Assembly (NCBI GenBank): GCA_025024175.1
Contig: QCXZ01000001.1
Location: forward strand, 15,934,001 to 15,998,000
Reading direction: 5' to 3'
Source: Rhyzopertha dominica
Taxonomy: Eukaryota; Arthropoda; Insecta; Coleoptera; Bostrichidae
DNA: 64,000 nucleotides
Shown: one piece after another, positions 9,262 through 20,040 of the stretch
Layout: each line of letters starts with the position of its first letter
How positions within the stretch are numbered: the stretch's first letter is position 1
Program-made: the position numbers and the translations under genes
The notes under the pieces: model-generated
The model's database searches: none
The model's input: only the letters and a program-made list of their open reading frames with translations
What the model was told of the DNA's origin: nothing

Positions 9262-12200
9262 GTAAGTAGAATATCTAATAATAACAAACTGATACGAGAA
9301 ATGAGAGCAGCTTCTTATTTTAATGAAAATTAAAGCTCTATGGGATTTGATTTCGTAAAGTTATTGCTATAATAAATTTGGTGTATTTTTTGTGCTACAA
9401 ATGTTATTCAAAACATGGATCGACTTGGAATGATAACACAGTTTCAGTTACTTGCGTAGATGTCACGTGACTGCAGTGTGATAGTTCGGTTATTTATTCC
9501 ACAGGTTATACGTTATCAGATTTGAATATACTCGCCTTATGCAGGACGAGAATATACATAAAATGGTTTTTTTAATTAAACATATGTTCAAAATAAGGTC
9601 GTCCTAGCAACATTTAGGTGCTTGTAAATTCTACGAAAAGTGCATTTATAGTGCTGCAGCGGTTATTGCTATTAGTTATATCCAAGGTCATTCCGGATTT
9701 ACGTCAGAGTAACATAAACCTGCTACTTTTGCGATCTAAATAAAACGCACCGCCTACGGGTGGTCGTTTCAGTTGTTTTGTTTGATTGGTGTATCATAGA
9801 GTAACCGCAAGAATGTCTTACTGTTTACTATAAACATTGAGAAAACGAGACATAAATGCATTATTACACAATTTTAATATTATAGCACAACTTTGTTAAA
9901 TTTATTTTATTAATTATAAACTATGTTAAGTCAAAATATTAGTGGTTATAATAATATAGAGGTAGCTGTTATTTAAGATTCATAGCCTGCTTTAAGACAT
10001 TAAAATTTGCATACCATTGGTGGGATAATCTTTTAATACCTGCCACAATCCCTCATAGGGTTAATGAATAATGAATGCGCTACAATATTTAAATTACTTT
10101 TTGGAGAAGAAGGCTGGCTTTACAGTTAGATACTTAAGACGTACCAAAAAATGAAATTTCTGAGAATTACGTACACTGACAGAAAAGCTTTGAGGTAAAA
10201 CAATTTTTGCAAATAATACCTCTATTCTTTAAGTCCATATTATTTGTCGACCAATCCATGCGATTATGCAAACTGATACTGGATCTTATTTGTTTACATC
10301 AGTGACGTACTCCTCGTCACATACAATTGCATACACATTTACTTAAAATTTTGCGCTAAAATTAAAATTTTATGATTAAGTGGGCCAAAAGCGCCTTCCA
10401 CTAACATTGCTAGAAACTTGAAAATATTTTTGGTGACTTCTACCCAATTTTACTTAACAATATATTTTTCAAAGCATTCAATCGAGAGAAGCAGACGCTA
10501 ACGGACCTTGTAGCAACACCCTGTATAAACAAGAACACAAGAACTGCATTTTTCTACTGTTAAACTTGTACAAATCTTTTAGATATTAATGAAGTACACT
10601 TTTTTATTTCATTCCATAAAACTTTTAATTTATCCTCTCTGCCAATTTACTAGCATACGCTTACTTATATTTTGACCACAATATAAACATATTAATATCT
10701 TTAAACGATTCGTAACGTTTAAATTTTTAATATTAGCAGGTCGCCTCAACACATTCATTGAAACTAGGTGTAAGCACGTTAAACATGTAAGTGTACTGAA
10801 TAATGTTGTTTACACATACGCACTTGAAATTCTTGACATTACCAAGGTGAACAACATGAGAATCGTACGTATATTTGACATGCTAGAAATGCAAGGTATC
10901 TGACCTTCTGTAAAAAATTTACGACATCTGATAAAGCCCTAATGTTCCTGTGGCGTAGTAGTAGCTGGCTTACACCAGCGTTTTGTTGGTAGTAGTTGGG
11001 TTGACTCTGAACAAACTGACGTGACGCATGACGCTTCTGTTCTGAATGTAATAGATTTTTTAGTTTTTTTTTGCGTGTTAGAAAACGAGTGTATAATGGT
11101 AGTATGGAGTACAATACTATGTCAGGTTATCACTCTTTGCAACCATAAATAGAGATACCATTGAAACTGTCAACAGAAATTCTATACTGATAAAAGATAG
11201 ATAATCAGTCATTAGTCGCATAGTAGAAGGTATATTACTTGTTAGGGCTTAGCTAGATAGACAAAGGGTACTATTTACGATTGGGTTTATCAGTAATCCA
11301 GTAACCAATTTTCTCGCTACTGTTGACTTGTTTGTCGTTCATTAGTAATGTATGTAATAAAACTAAGGCAACTTGGTCATTATTAGCAGGTACCTTGCTT
11401 CTGGAGTAGTTCACCACATGTTCCTAATAAACTATTTTTTTTATAATTGAACATTTAGAGTAATTTGCATAACTTGATAATGTGTGCTAAATAACAATAT
11501 AGTTAAGCTAATTCTGAGGTTGAATTTCACGAATAGTCTTTCGTATAATAACGCTTGATGATTCCTTAAAATATAGGGCACGCCGCTGGAATTAAGTTTG
11601 CCTATTTAAAGAAAAAATTCTGTATAGTAGGCTTCATTTATTTATCATTGCATATAGAGCAAATGTTTAAGTCACTGGTCCTGTTGAGATTTAGTGCAGT
11701 ATACAAGAAATAAAAAATATCTCTCGTACATCAAAGACATTTAAAAATTTAGAAAAAAGGAAGCGCTTTACTGTAATTAGACAGCTGTTTTTGGAGCGTA
11801 CAAATCTCAAAGTGACATTTTGCTACGATTTTAGTGTCTTATATGAACTGCTGGCTTTTGTTGAGTGTAGGTAAACTTCTTAATCCTGTACCACATTGTT
11901 GAGGTAAACCTAAAAGGTGTTTAGATAGATAATGTTAACACAAAAAACGGCACCTCAAATAATTTTGTATGTAATATTTGGAACCCTAGCACTGATGATG
12001 GAATGTCAAGACTGGCCCCGATAGGAAGTATACCTACACTTGCTCTACTATATCTACGTAGTATAAACCTGCAAATACTTTTGCGGTCCTTACAACTTAA
12101 GGTTTAGGGTGAGTAAGTGAAAAACAAAACGTGTAAGATAATAAACATCGCCGAAAAAAATCAGCAGGGTTTTTTCCTATTTGCACAAACATTAGAAATT

Positions 12201-14946
12201 TAAATGGTATTAAATCATGGTTGTGTTTACTCTATGTGTAAGAACAAAACATTGTAAACCATGAATTCTATGCCAGTTCAAGAAAAAAAATGTATAAATC
12301 CTTTCAGTCTACTTTATTAAAATAATTCTAATTGACTATTTAGTCGGTGCCAGAGACAGATAAGTATATATTAATTTTCTACAATCAGTTTGTGTTGTGA
12401 TATCTACGTTGGTTCTGATCGTATGTTAAATGGTTAAAATTAGACGTTTAATGGGGCGACAATTTTGTCAGTCTTGAGAATATTAATTTTTTTATTAATT
12501 TCTTTCAGTTTCGTTAGTTTTTAATTATTTTTTGTAAGCAACTGCTGAGCTAAGAATTTCATAATGGCTTCGTAATTTTTGTACTGACAACTTAATTGAG
12601 CTTTTTTATCTTGTCGTTCTGTCCTTATAGAAGTAAAGCAGCTCAAATCAAAACAGTTCTGCTATATTTAGAATTAATTTTCCACTTCCCTTGACCACAC
12701 ATAACAGCGATAATGTAAAGCAGGGTCAATTACCGGATCTGTTATAACGTTATTATGAAAGCAGCAGTGTAAATTAGATTTGTCACTAATAAGCTTCTAT
12801 CTAAGTTAACAAAGGTTTCATGTAGTGCTTCCAAGAAAAACCTGCAGCAGGTGCTCTTTAATGAGCCGTATGAGGTGAAAAGAAGTAGCGATGCTTAAAC
12901 GATCAAACATATTCTTTGTGTTGCGTAAATGTAAAGGTCGACCGGTACACGATTTTTTTGCTGGAGGCAAGTACACGTTTAATGTAAACAAGTATAGCAT
13001 GCTCGATCGAGATTGTGCCTGCCAAATTAAGATCAAAGGGTGAATGACTCTTTATGTTTGGTAAAAGGTTTTCGTTTGGCAAGTGGTTGTGCCAAGTTGC
13101 GAATGTATTTATTATATGTTTAGTTTAAGTACGGATAAATTAGTCTCCGTTGAATTTGAAATCTAATATAGGAATTGTATTTTAGCTAAGCATAATTTTT
13201 TACCACTATACGTGTTCGAGATTTTCCTTCCTCCTTCAATTTTTGGACCTGAGAACTTTCAGAGCTAGTTGTAGATACACATGTNCATTAAGAAAATAAC
13301 ATAGTAGGTTCCCAACGAAGGTAAATGTGTGTACTTACGAAATAAGCATAGAATTTCTGGAACGAAAATTGTCTTCTGAAGGAATAAAACTCTCTTGATG
13401 GATGTTGCTATAATAAAAATATTTACTCAGCTCAGAGCTTTCGTGGCCAATTAATAGTGTAGTAAAATGGTTTTTAAAATCTTGCCAAACTGATTAATCC
13501 ACTGTTAAAATTATCTTTTAAGTATTGGGTTTACTTTTAATATTTTTATAGTCGCTGGTGACTATTACCTCTGGTGAACAATTACGTATATTTTGCTTAT
13601 TGGTAAAATGCATATCGTATCTTGTCTTGTGTTAAAATTTGGACCAAATTGACAATGCTTACGGTTGGTTTGTTGTTTATTACGTCATGTGGTCACCAAA
13701 AAGATCATTCACCTTGCCACTTTTAACCCAGGAGTAATAAAAATTGGCAAATTGAATCTCACAATGTAAGTATTATGTGTGTTTTTTGAGTTGTTTACCT
13801 TTCCTGAACACCGCTAAAACGTAGACGGTCGCCTTCCATCTTTATCGCACTCATTAGCTGCTAGTTGTAATTAGTTTCGGCGTCTTGCTTGCTATTGACG
13901 TCAGACGTTCACCTTAGATTCATTTTTATTGTCTCAAGGCTTCATGAAAATTCTATTACAGTGGACGATCATTAATAGTTTTTTTTCTCATACTAGAATA
14001 TTCGTTGTAACACTTATATCTTTTATAATTAAGGTATTATGTATGAATCTAATTTACAAACTAAAATTCTTTTATTGTTGTTTTTTTTTTCATTGCCGCA
14101 GGTATACGATGCGTAGACGCCTAGCAATTCAACCCAATGCTAGAGATAACCGTGCGGTTCACGTAGAAAATATGATTCATTATTTAAAATTTCTTTTTGT
14201 TATTTGATTATTCGAAATAATAATTTAGTGTATATACATGGAAAATGTACAGCAAACCGAGTCTGTAAGGTTGTTTAAAAGAAGTAACACATTAGTGCCT
14301 GTGGTTACGGCATGTCTAAAAGATAATAAATATTACCACTTACTTGAAGTTGTTTTTTTTTATTACGTAGGACCCAAAACACTCAAGCTTTAATCTAATG
14401 TGGTACCATCAGTATCTCCTAAGAGAAATGCTACTCCATTAATCCTGCACTTATAACATATTTTAGGATATAGTCAGAGTGGATGCTTGTGAAGTCAAAT
14501 TCTGCAAATAGGTAGTAGCACGAAGAAACGTTGTACTGGGTGTTTACATAGAATATGACTTCATGCACTTCCAACATGTAGCATCACCAGCCGTACCAGT
14601 TCTGGTTAAATGTTTCTTTATACAACAATGTGTTGTAAGTAGACCAACTATTGTTCTTTATCTGAGGCCTGCTAAATTGCAGCAGTTCTGTGACTTTCAC
14701 GTCAGACGCGATTATCGTAGTACAGGGACGTCCATCCAGTAGCGACGATGTTCTTTTTTTCAGTAAGGTAGCTCAGATTCTACTAAGCCGTGTTCTTAGA
14801 TTCCAGAGTAACTGCTGTATCCCTTGGCTAATGATCATTATTTGCATCCGCTTATTATTGCAGGCCCTCAGTATTATTGTCCTAATACACTGTGCTTGTA
14901 AAATAGTTGCAAGACTGTCTAGGTTTATGCTTACGTATCCCAAATA
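9262..14946 (+). other. Probable long first intron of the 9171 gene
   Basis: About 5.7 kb with no supported gene. A fragment ACACCCTGTATA at 10516-10527 is a common terminal word of insect transposons. A possible short acceptor-led frame at 14101-14207 is not phase-compatible with the 9171 exon. Confidence 0.35.
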
Positions 14947-14958
14947 TTGGATACTCCT

Positions 14959-15703
14959 TAATTCTTCTAAAGAAAATAATTCTTAAAGTGAACTTCCACT
15001 TTATTTTTACAATTGTAAAGCGCTTTCGGCTACATGTTAGCCATCGTCAGTACAAAAATTAAAAGGAAACTAACAGTTTGACAAAGTCAAAAATCAGAAA
15101 CAAGCAAACTTGACTACTAACTGAAATGCAACCCACATGCCAGTAACTCAAACGAAACATTAATTTAGATCAAACAAAGAATTTAGAATAGGACAATTGA
15201 AATTACAAAAATCATTTAGAATAGTAAAATTTTGTTCGTTAATAATTTTATAAATCTCTAAAAATTTCCAAATAATTTAATTTAGATGATTTACTGCACA
15301 AATGTAATGAATTTAGATTGTCTAGCGTGGCAGTGTGTTTATTTACTAATAAATGGTTGGCTAACGAAGAATTTGTTGTAACAATATCTGTATTTTTATA
15401 CTTTTCTAAACTGAAATTTGGTCTTTATTACGGACAAAACGGGAAAACACACTGCCTACGGTAGAAGAAGCAATATTTATATTCCATTAGAACAAAATAA
15501 TTTAGATAGGCTAACTGAGACTTGACCAGCAAACTTAAGAGGAAACCAAACCTTAACTTTTTCATCCAAATAAGTGGTACAGATAGAAATTTTAAATTTT
15601 GTCAAATACTTAAAATAAAGTTTTTCTATTAAATAATTAGGAAAATTGTTATTGAAAGCAATTTGTAGTATTACACCCAATTCTTTTTCGAAAGCATTTA
15701 ATT
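14959..15703 (-). pseudogene. PLE copy, left arm, lacking the GIY-YIG core
   Basis: Reads 3' to 5' on plus. The coding part (about 15703-15250) starts at LNAFEKELGVILQIAF, matching the right copy residue for residue with few changes. It then lacks about 108 bp present in the right copy. That missing block (right copy about 16060-16168) encodes the GVY...VYIGQTGR endonuclease core. The junction is at 15401-15410, with short T-rich homology at the break. The 3' non-coding region retains an intact hammerhead core. The last about 40 bases of the family's 3' end, present in the right copy, are missing here. Confidence 0.75.
15013..15055 (-). ncRNA. Hammerhead ribozyme core, type I minimal, PLE 3' region
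   Basis: On minus, 43 nt read as: stem I strand TTGTA; core CTGACGA (fits CUGANGA); one unpaired T; stem II GGCTA-ACATG-TAGCC (5 perfect pairs); GAA; stem III AGCGCT; H17 = T; stem I strand TACAA, fully complementary to TTGTA. Every invariant hammerhead position is met. Stem III is a self-complementary hexamer with no loop, so it should work best as a dimer. That is the known behaviour of PLE-borne minimal hammerheads. The one extra base between the core and stem II is noted. Confidence 0.75.
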
Positions 15704-16384
15704 TATGCACACAAAATGGCTGTTTTTCATTCACTTTTTAATCGACTTTTTAAATTACCTCGGTCATTAAATGCTTTCGAAAAAGAATTGGGTGTAATAC
15801 TACAAATTGCTTTTAATAACAATTTTCCTAATTATTTAATAGAAAAACTTTATTTTAAGTATTTGACAAAATTTAAATTTTCTTTCTGTACCACTTATTT
15901 AAATGAAAAAGTTAAGGTTTGGTTTCCTCTTAAGTTTGCTGGCCAAGTCTCAGTTAGCCTATCTAAATTATTTTGTTCTAATGGAATAAATATTGCTTTT
16001 TCTACCGTAGGCAGTGTGTTTTCCCGTTTTGTCCGTAATAAAGACCAAATTTCAGTTTTAAATAATTCAGGCGTTTATAGTTTTTCAAGTAATGATTGCA
16101 ATTAAGTTTATATTGGACAAACCGGAAGATNCTTTTTAACTAGAGGTAAAGAACATTTGAAACAATTTGAAAAGTATAAAAATACAGATATTGTTACAAC
16201 AAATTCTTCGTTAGCCAACCATTTATTAGTAAATAAACACACTGCCACGCTAGACAATCTAAATTCATTACAATTGTGTAGTAAATCATCTAAATTAAAT
16301 TATTTGGAAATTTTAGAGATTTATAAAATTATTAACGAACAAAATTTTACTATTCTAAATGATTTTTGTAATTGTTTGATCTAA
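15693..16384 (+). pseudogene. PLE copy, right arm, C-terminal RT tail plus GIY-YIG endonuclease
   Basis: The plus-strand frame begins in the PLE thumb/linker motif HKMAVFHSLFNRLFKLP and runs through LNAFEKELGVILQ. It enters the endonuclease with GVYSFSSNDCN, a TAA in place of a sense codon, then VYIGQTGR, an N, and R...EH, and ends at TAA 16384. GVY/YIG spacing with a downstream Arg and Glu/His is the GIY-YIG nuclease signature of canonical Penelope-like elements. The RT catalytic domain is absent (5' truncation). The in-frame stop before YIG and the N make it non-functional. The 3' non-coding region continues to 16632. Confidence 0.85.
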
Positions 16385-16493
16385 ATTAATGTTTCGTTTG
16401 AGTTACTGGCATGTGGGTTGCATTTCAGTTAGTAGTCAAGTTTGCTTGTTTCTGATTTTTGACTTTGTCAAACTGTTAGTTTCCTTTTAATTT

Positions 16494-16536
16494 TTGTACT
16501 GGCGATGGCTAACATGTAGCAGAAAGCGCTTTAAAA
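16494..16536 (+). ncRNA. Mutated hammerhead copy in the right PLE arm
   Basis: Same 43-nt layout as 15013-15055 but damaged. The core reads CTGGCGA (the invariant A6 is G), stem II has TAGCA instead of TAGCC, and the last stem I strand is TAAAA rather than TACAA. It should be catalytically dead. Confidence 0.65.
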
Positions 16537-16639
16537 TTGTAAAAATAAAGTGGAAGTTCACTTTAAGAATTATTTTCTTTAGAAGAATTAATTAATAATT
16601 CCACTTAAAGAAGATGGATCAGTTTTCAGTTTTTGGATA

Positions 16640-17250
16640 CTCCTGATTCGGTTCCATACCTTATTTTTAAATTATCGCCATATTATGCCTTCCTATCTCT
16701 CCAGCAGTATGTTGCCATGATTAGCATCTATCTCGTTATCTATAAGTACTCTGAACGGTTTTTGGAAATCACAGCATCACGCTGCTTCTATCTCACAGCA
16801 TGCCGCTGGCATTTAACTTTCTGCGTTTTTCACCCTAAATTTTGTAACGGATGCAGATCCAGCACCATATGCATAGCTGCGGTAGGCATTGTGAGCATTG
16901 GCCTCCTGATTAACTTGCCTTTTGCACCCCACTTTCTTCCGTGCATGGACTTGCAGGTCCATAAAGCTTTTGCTACTTTACTGGTAACTTTTTCTATATG
17001 AGTTGCCTTATTAAATAAGCGATCAACTGCTGCAAGGCTCTTTAGCAGCAGCGATAAGACACCTCCCTATAGACAACCCTTGATAACTAGATTTATCTGG
17101 TCGTATGTCCTAAAGAAGTCTTGCTGATCCTTTTTCTAAGCACTGAATCAGTAGATCTTGTCAGACAACGGGCTACTCCATGCTTTTCTACAGTTGCCTT
17201 AATTGAGTCAAATGAAGTGTCGTCAAAAGTAGCTCGGAGTGCACTGGGAT
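16640..17250 (-). pseudogene. Decayed jockey/R1-like reverse transcriptase remnant
   Basis: Minus-strand frames contain ATFDDTSFDSIKATVEKHGV (fingers/palm), a block like GGVLS, then KVTSKVAKALWTCKSMHGRKWG, RPMLT and MPTAAMHMVLDLHPLQ. This order matches the RT-to-C-terminal region of insect jockey/R1 LINEs (AFDNTSF..., KALWxCKRxxGxxWGL, RPxLTYG, TPTAAMExLLxLPPL). The catalytic YADD segment and the stretch after RPMLT are missing, and several stops and frame changes break it, so it is old. It directly adjoins the right target duplication of the PLE pair. Confidence 0.65.
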
Positions 17251-19624
17251 CGTTGAACCATTTTTTTAATTCGGAATATCATCATCATTAATTAGTATTA
17301 ATTAATTATTGTTATTAAAATCATTAATTTTTTTCTTGTTATATGTTGTATGATAGTACGTCAATGTGATATGATCACTTGAGCATGTTATTTATATTTT
17401 TATCCTGTAAATGAATTTCTCTGATGGATGATAAAGGCATTATTATTAAAGAATTCAGATTCATCAGCCCCCATTAGTCACACATCGCGCACTTTGTACT
17501 AAAAACTAATCCACTACAACTGCACGATGATCTGCGCGCCATATTTATTGTCTACATCTTGGAGGTCGAAGAAAATGTTGTCAGCTATACGTTCTTTACG
17601 TACCTATATATAAAAAAGACTACACCAAAAATTGCACACAGCACATATACAGGAAGAAAAAAATGCTAACCAGATTTGCTAGGTTAAAGGGTTGAACGAT
17701 AACCGCTAATGGTTCTTTGGCAAGCACACACATAATAAACAAAAACAGGATGGCCAGCTCTTTGAATGAATAAAAGGCTTCACGGTTCGAATATATAATA
17801 TTTGCGATTTATCTAAGCTCTGTTAAACTAATAATAGTTTGGTACAATGCACGCAAATTTTGGTTCAAAAATTACTTCCATATAACGCACAATCTGGCTA
17901 CAATAATATATATGAAACTAATTGTTGTTAGATACATAAACAGTGGTAAAGATTCGGTATTTTGCGTCGAATCACTTTATTTCTACAGATATAGTCGATC
18001 CCATTCTTGTTGCTCGTAGACAGGATATGCAGGTCATGTATAGCTAAATCGCAGGATGCAGGAGTTTCCTGCCTGGTTCCGAAGCAAAAATATGTGCACA
18101 AAAGCATCGACAAATTCTCCAAAGTCCTTAAGAGAAAAGACGTTAAATGAGATATAATACATTTCAGATACTTTATCCATTTTATAAAAGATAAATAAAC
18201 CAAGAAATAACACAGAGTAAGCGATGCAACTTTCATGTCAAGAACACTTCGATTACAAGTAGTTAGTAACCGTTTAAAGATTCAAACGTTGCCTAATCCG
18301 AATGCCATTTGCGAACAAAAAAAGACGACACAACCTTTCTCGGATAGCATAGCTCGCTTTATCACACTTGCAATGCAAAGTGTGTTTTTTTTTAATTTAC
18401 TAGTAATTTGGCAATATCGGCGCGACTAACATAACGAACAGTTGAAAAATAAAAAGGAATAGAAAAAATACTTTGTAATAATCCTATAGGAGGTGTAGAA
18501 ACGTTTGGCACTTTTGATAAATCATCACTACTAAGTGTTGTTGGACCTGTTGCCATCTGGTCAGATCAGCCTTATTTCGATGTTTTAGTACTTCAGGGTA
18601 AAGTTGAAAGTAAAAAAGTTGACATTACGCATGTGTAAAAATGTATAAAGAGAAATGTTAGTTTGGATCAAAATAAGCAGAAAATGTTTCAGAGATGTAG
18701 AAATGCCATTTATATTTATTTGCAATTGTTTATTATGTACCACAAAAAAAACAATAGCTTTTAGCAAAAACGAAAAATAAAGTTATGGTAAAGTACGATG
18801 TGAAAGAATTTGGCGATTTGGATGTATAATATTATAATAATAATATGCTTCACCATAAAAACGTCACGCTTGGTGGTAATACCATTAGCACGATCATACA
18901 TTAAATGCATGTCGGTTAATTCTGCGTTAGAGTAAACAGCCATAGCAAAAGAAAACTTGTGCACTGACCAGTCAGATTTATTTCACGAAACATCAGCCAA
19001 CTGTGATAAAAAGCAAGTTTTTACAAAATAAAAGAGGAGGCAAAAAAGAACTGACCTTCCATATAATCATTACTTTGCGGACTGATGTTTATTAAGACTT
19101 TTTTGTTTATTGAGGCTCATACTATTACCTCCTTGAATATATACAAATGTGGATTAGTTATGATAATAGTTTTTTTTAATATATATTTTTTCGTATTCAG
19201 TTTTCATATTGCGAATATCTATGGTATAATTACTTTGACTTTCCTAAAGCGGTTGTTCTTATTATAATTTCGTTTCCTTAAGTTCGCATCTACCGTTTTA
19301 TGTAATATCGTAAAGTTCCTTAGCCTACGGTAATACTCGTAACAAGTGGTAAACTAAACGACTGCGGGCGACCTAAATAAACAATTTTGAGAAACTTGGT
19401 ATGATATGGTCAAGTTGCCTCTGTAATAACTGGTTCCCCAACCCCAATTTTATTTCATTATTTATTACTTTCGGTCGATCTTAGGCATTTTGCTTCTAGT
19501 GCCTTCTTCGTTCTTTATTAATTACCCATTGTACGAGGTGCACTATTTGAATTAGGATTGCAGGATACAGGCTAAACAGTAAGGTATTTAGAAAAAATTA
19601 TATAGATGTCTCTTTTTTTTAATT
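17251..19624. other. Non-coding A+T-rich stretch
   Basis: No supported gene, RNA or transposon. Short open frames here lack conserved motifs or splice support. Confidence 0.35.
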
Positions 19625-19927
19625 CAACTAGTAAAAGGCGCTGGTGAATCAAGTGCAAAAATCCAAGGTGTGGAGAAATATGCCTATGTGTGTGTCGGTC
19701 ACATCAAGGGTAATGTGGAAGAAGCTATTATGCAAGAACATCTAGAAGAAAAGTGGCCAAACTGCAGTTTCCAAGTAAAAAAGTTAGAAACTAAAGGTAA
19801 CAACAGCAGCTTTAAAGTAAGTTTGGAACTCAAAAACAAGCAATTGTTGTTTGATGACTCTAAGTGGCCAAATGGGGTTCTAGTGAAGGACTATGTGTTT
19901 TTTTCGGAGCACCGCAAACAAGCGTAA
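19625..19927 (+). pseudogene. LINE ORF1 C-terminal RRM-like segment
   Basis: The frame ends at TAA 19925-19927 with YAYVCVGHIKGNVEEAI, NNSSFKVSLE and WPNGVLVKDYVFF. The SSFKV followed by WPxGVLVxxFF pattern is the usual last domain of CR1/Kiri-type ORF1 nucleic-acid-binding proteins in insects. The upstream ORF1 is missing, so no start codon is assigned. Confidence 0.6.
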
Positions 19928-20040
19928 CAACGCCCAATAAGATGAAAGTATTACACTACAATATGCAAGATTCTACCAGAGATCAAGAAGATGCTGCGAT
20001 AAGTGATGATTTTGATTAGAAGATATATCACCCGCAGGGA

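Larger units (their letters stand above)
14947..16644. mobile_element. Inverted pair of Penelope-like elements inside a 12-bp target duplication
   Basis: The direct repeats TTGGATACTCCT at 14947-14958 and 16633-16644 flank a composite of two copies of one Penelope-like element (PLE). The left copy is on minus (14959-15703) and the right copy on plus (about 15693-16632). They meet at their 5'-truncated ends. The arms are very similar across the C-terminal coding part and the 3' non-coding region. A single pair of target duplications round the whole suggests it arrived in one insertion event. Inverted and tandem PLE copies with partial terminal repeats are known for this retroelement order. Confidence 0.8.

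Noticed and set aside
14101..14207. Candidate second exon after TTGCCGCAG
   Set aside because: In the frame required by the 9171 exon it reaches a stop after six codons.
16633..17001. A 122-codon open frame on plus
   Set aside because: It is the antisense of a recognisable jockey/R1-like reverse transcriptase remnant on minus.
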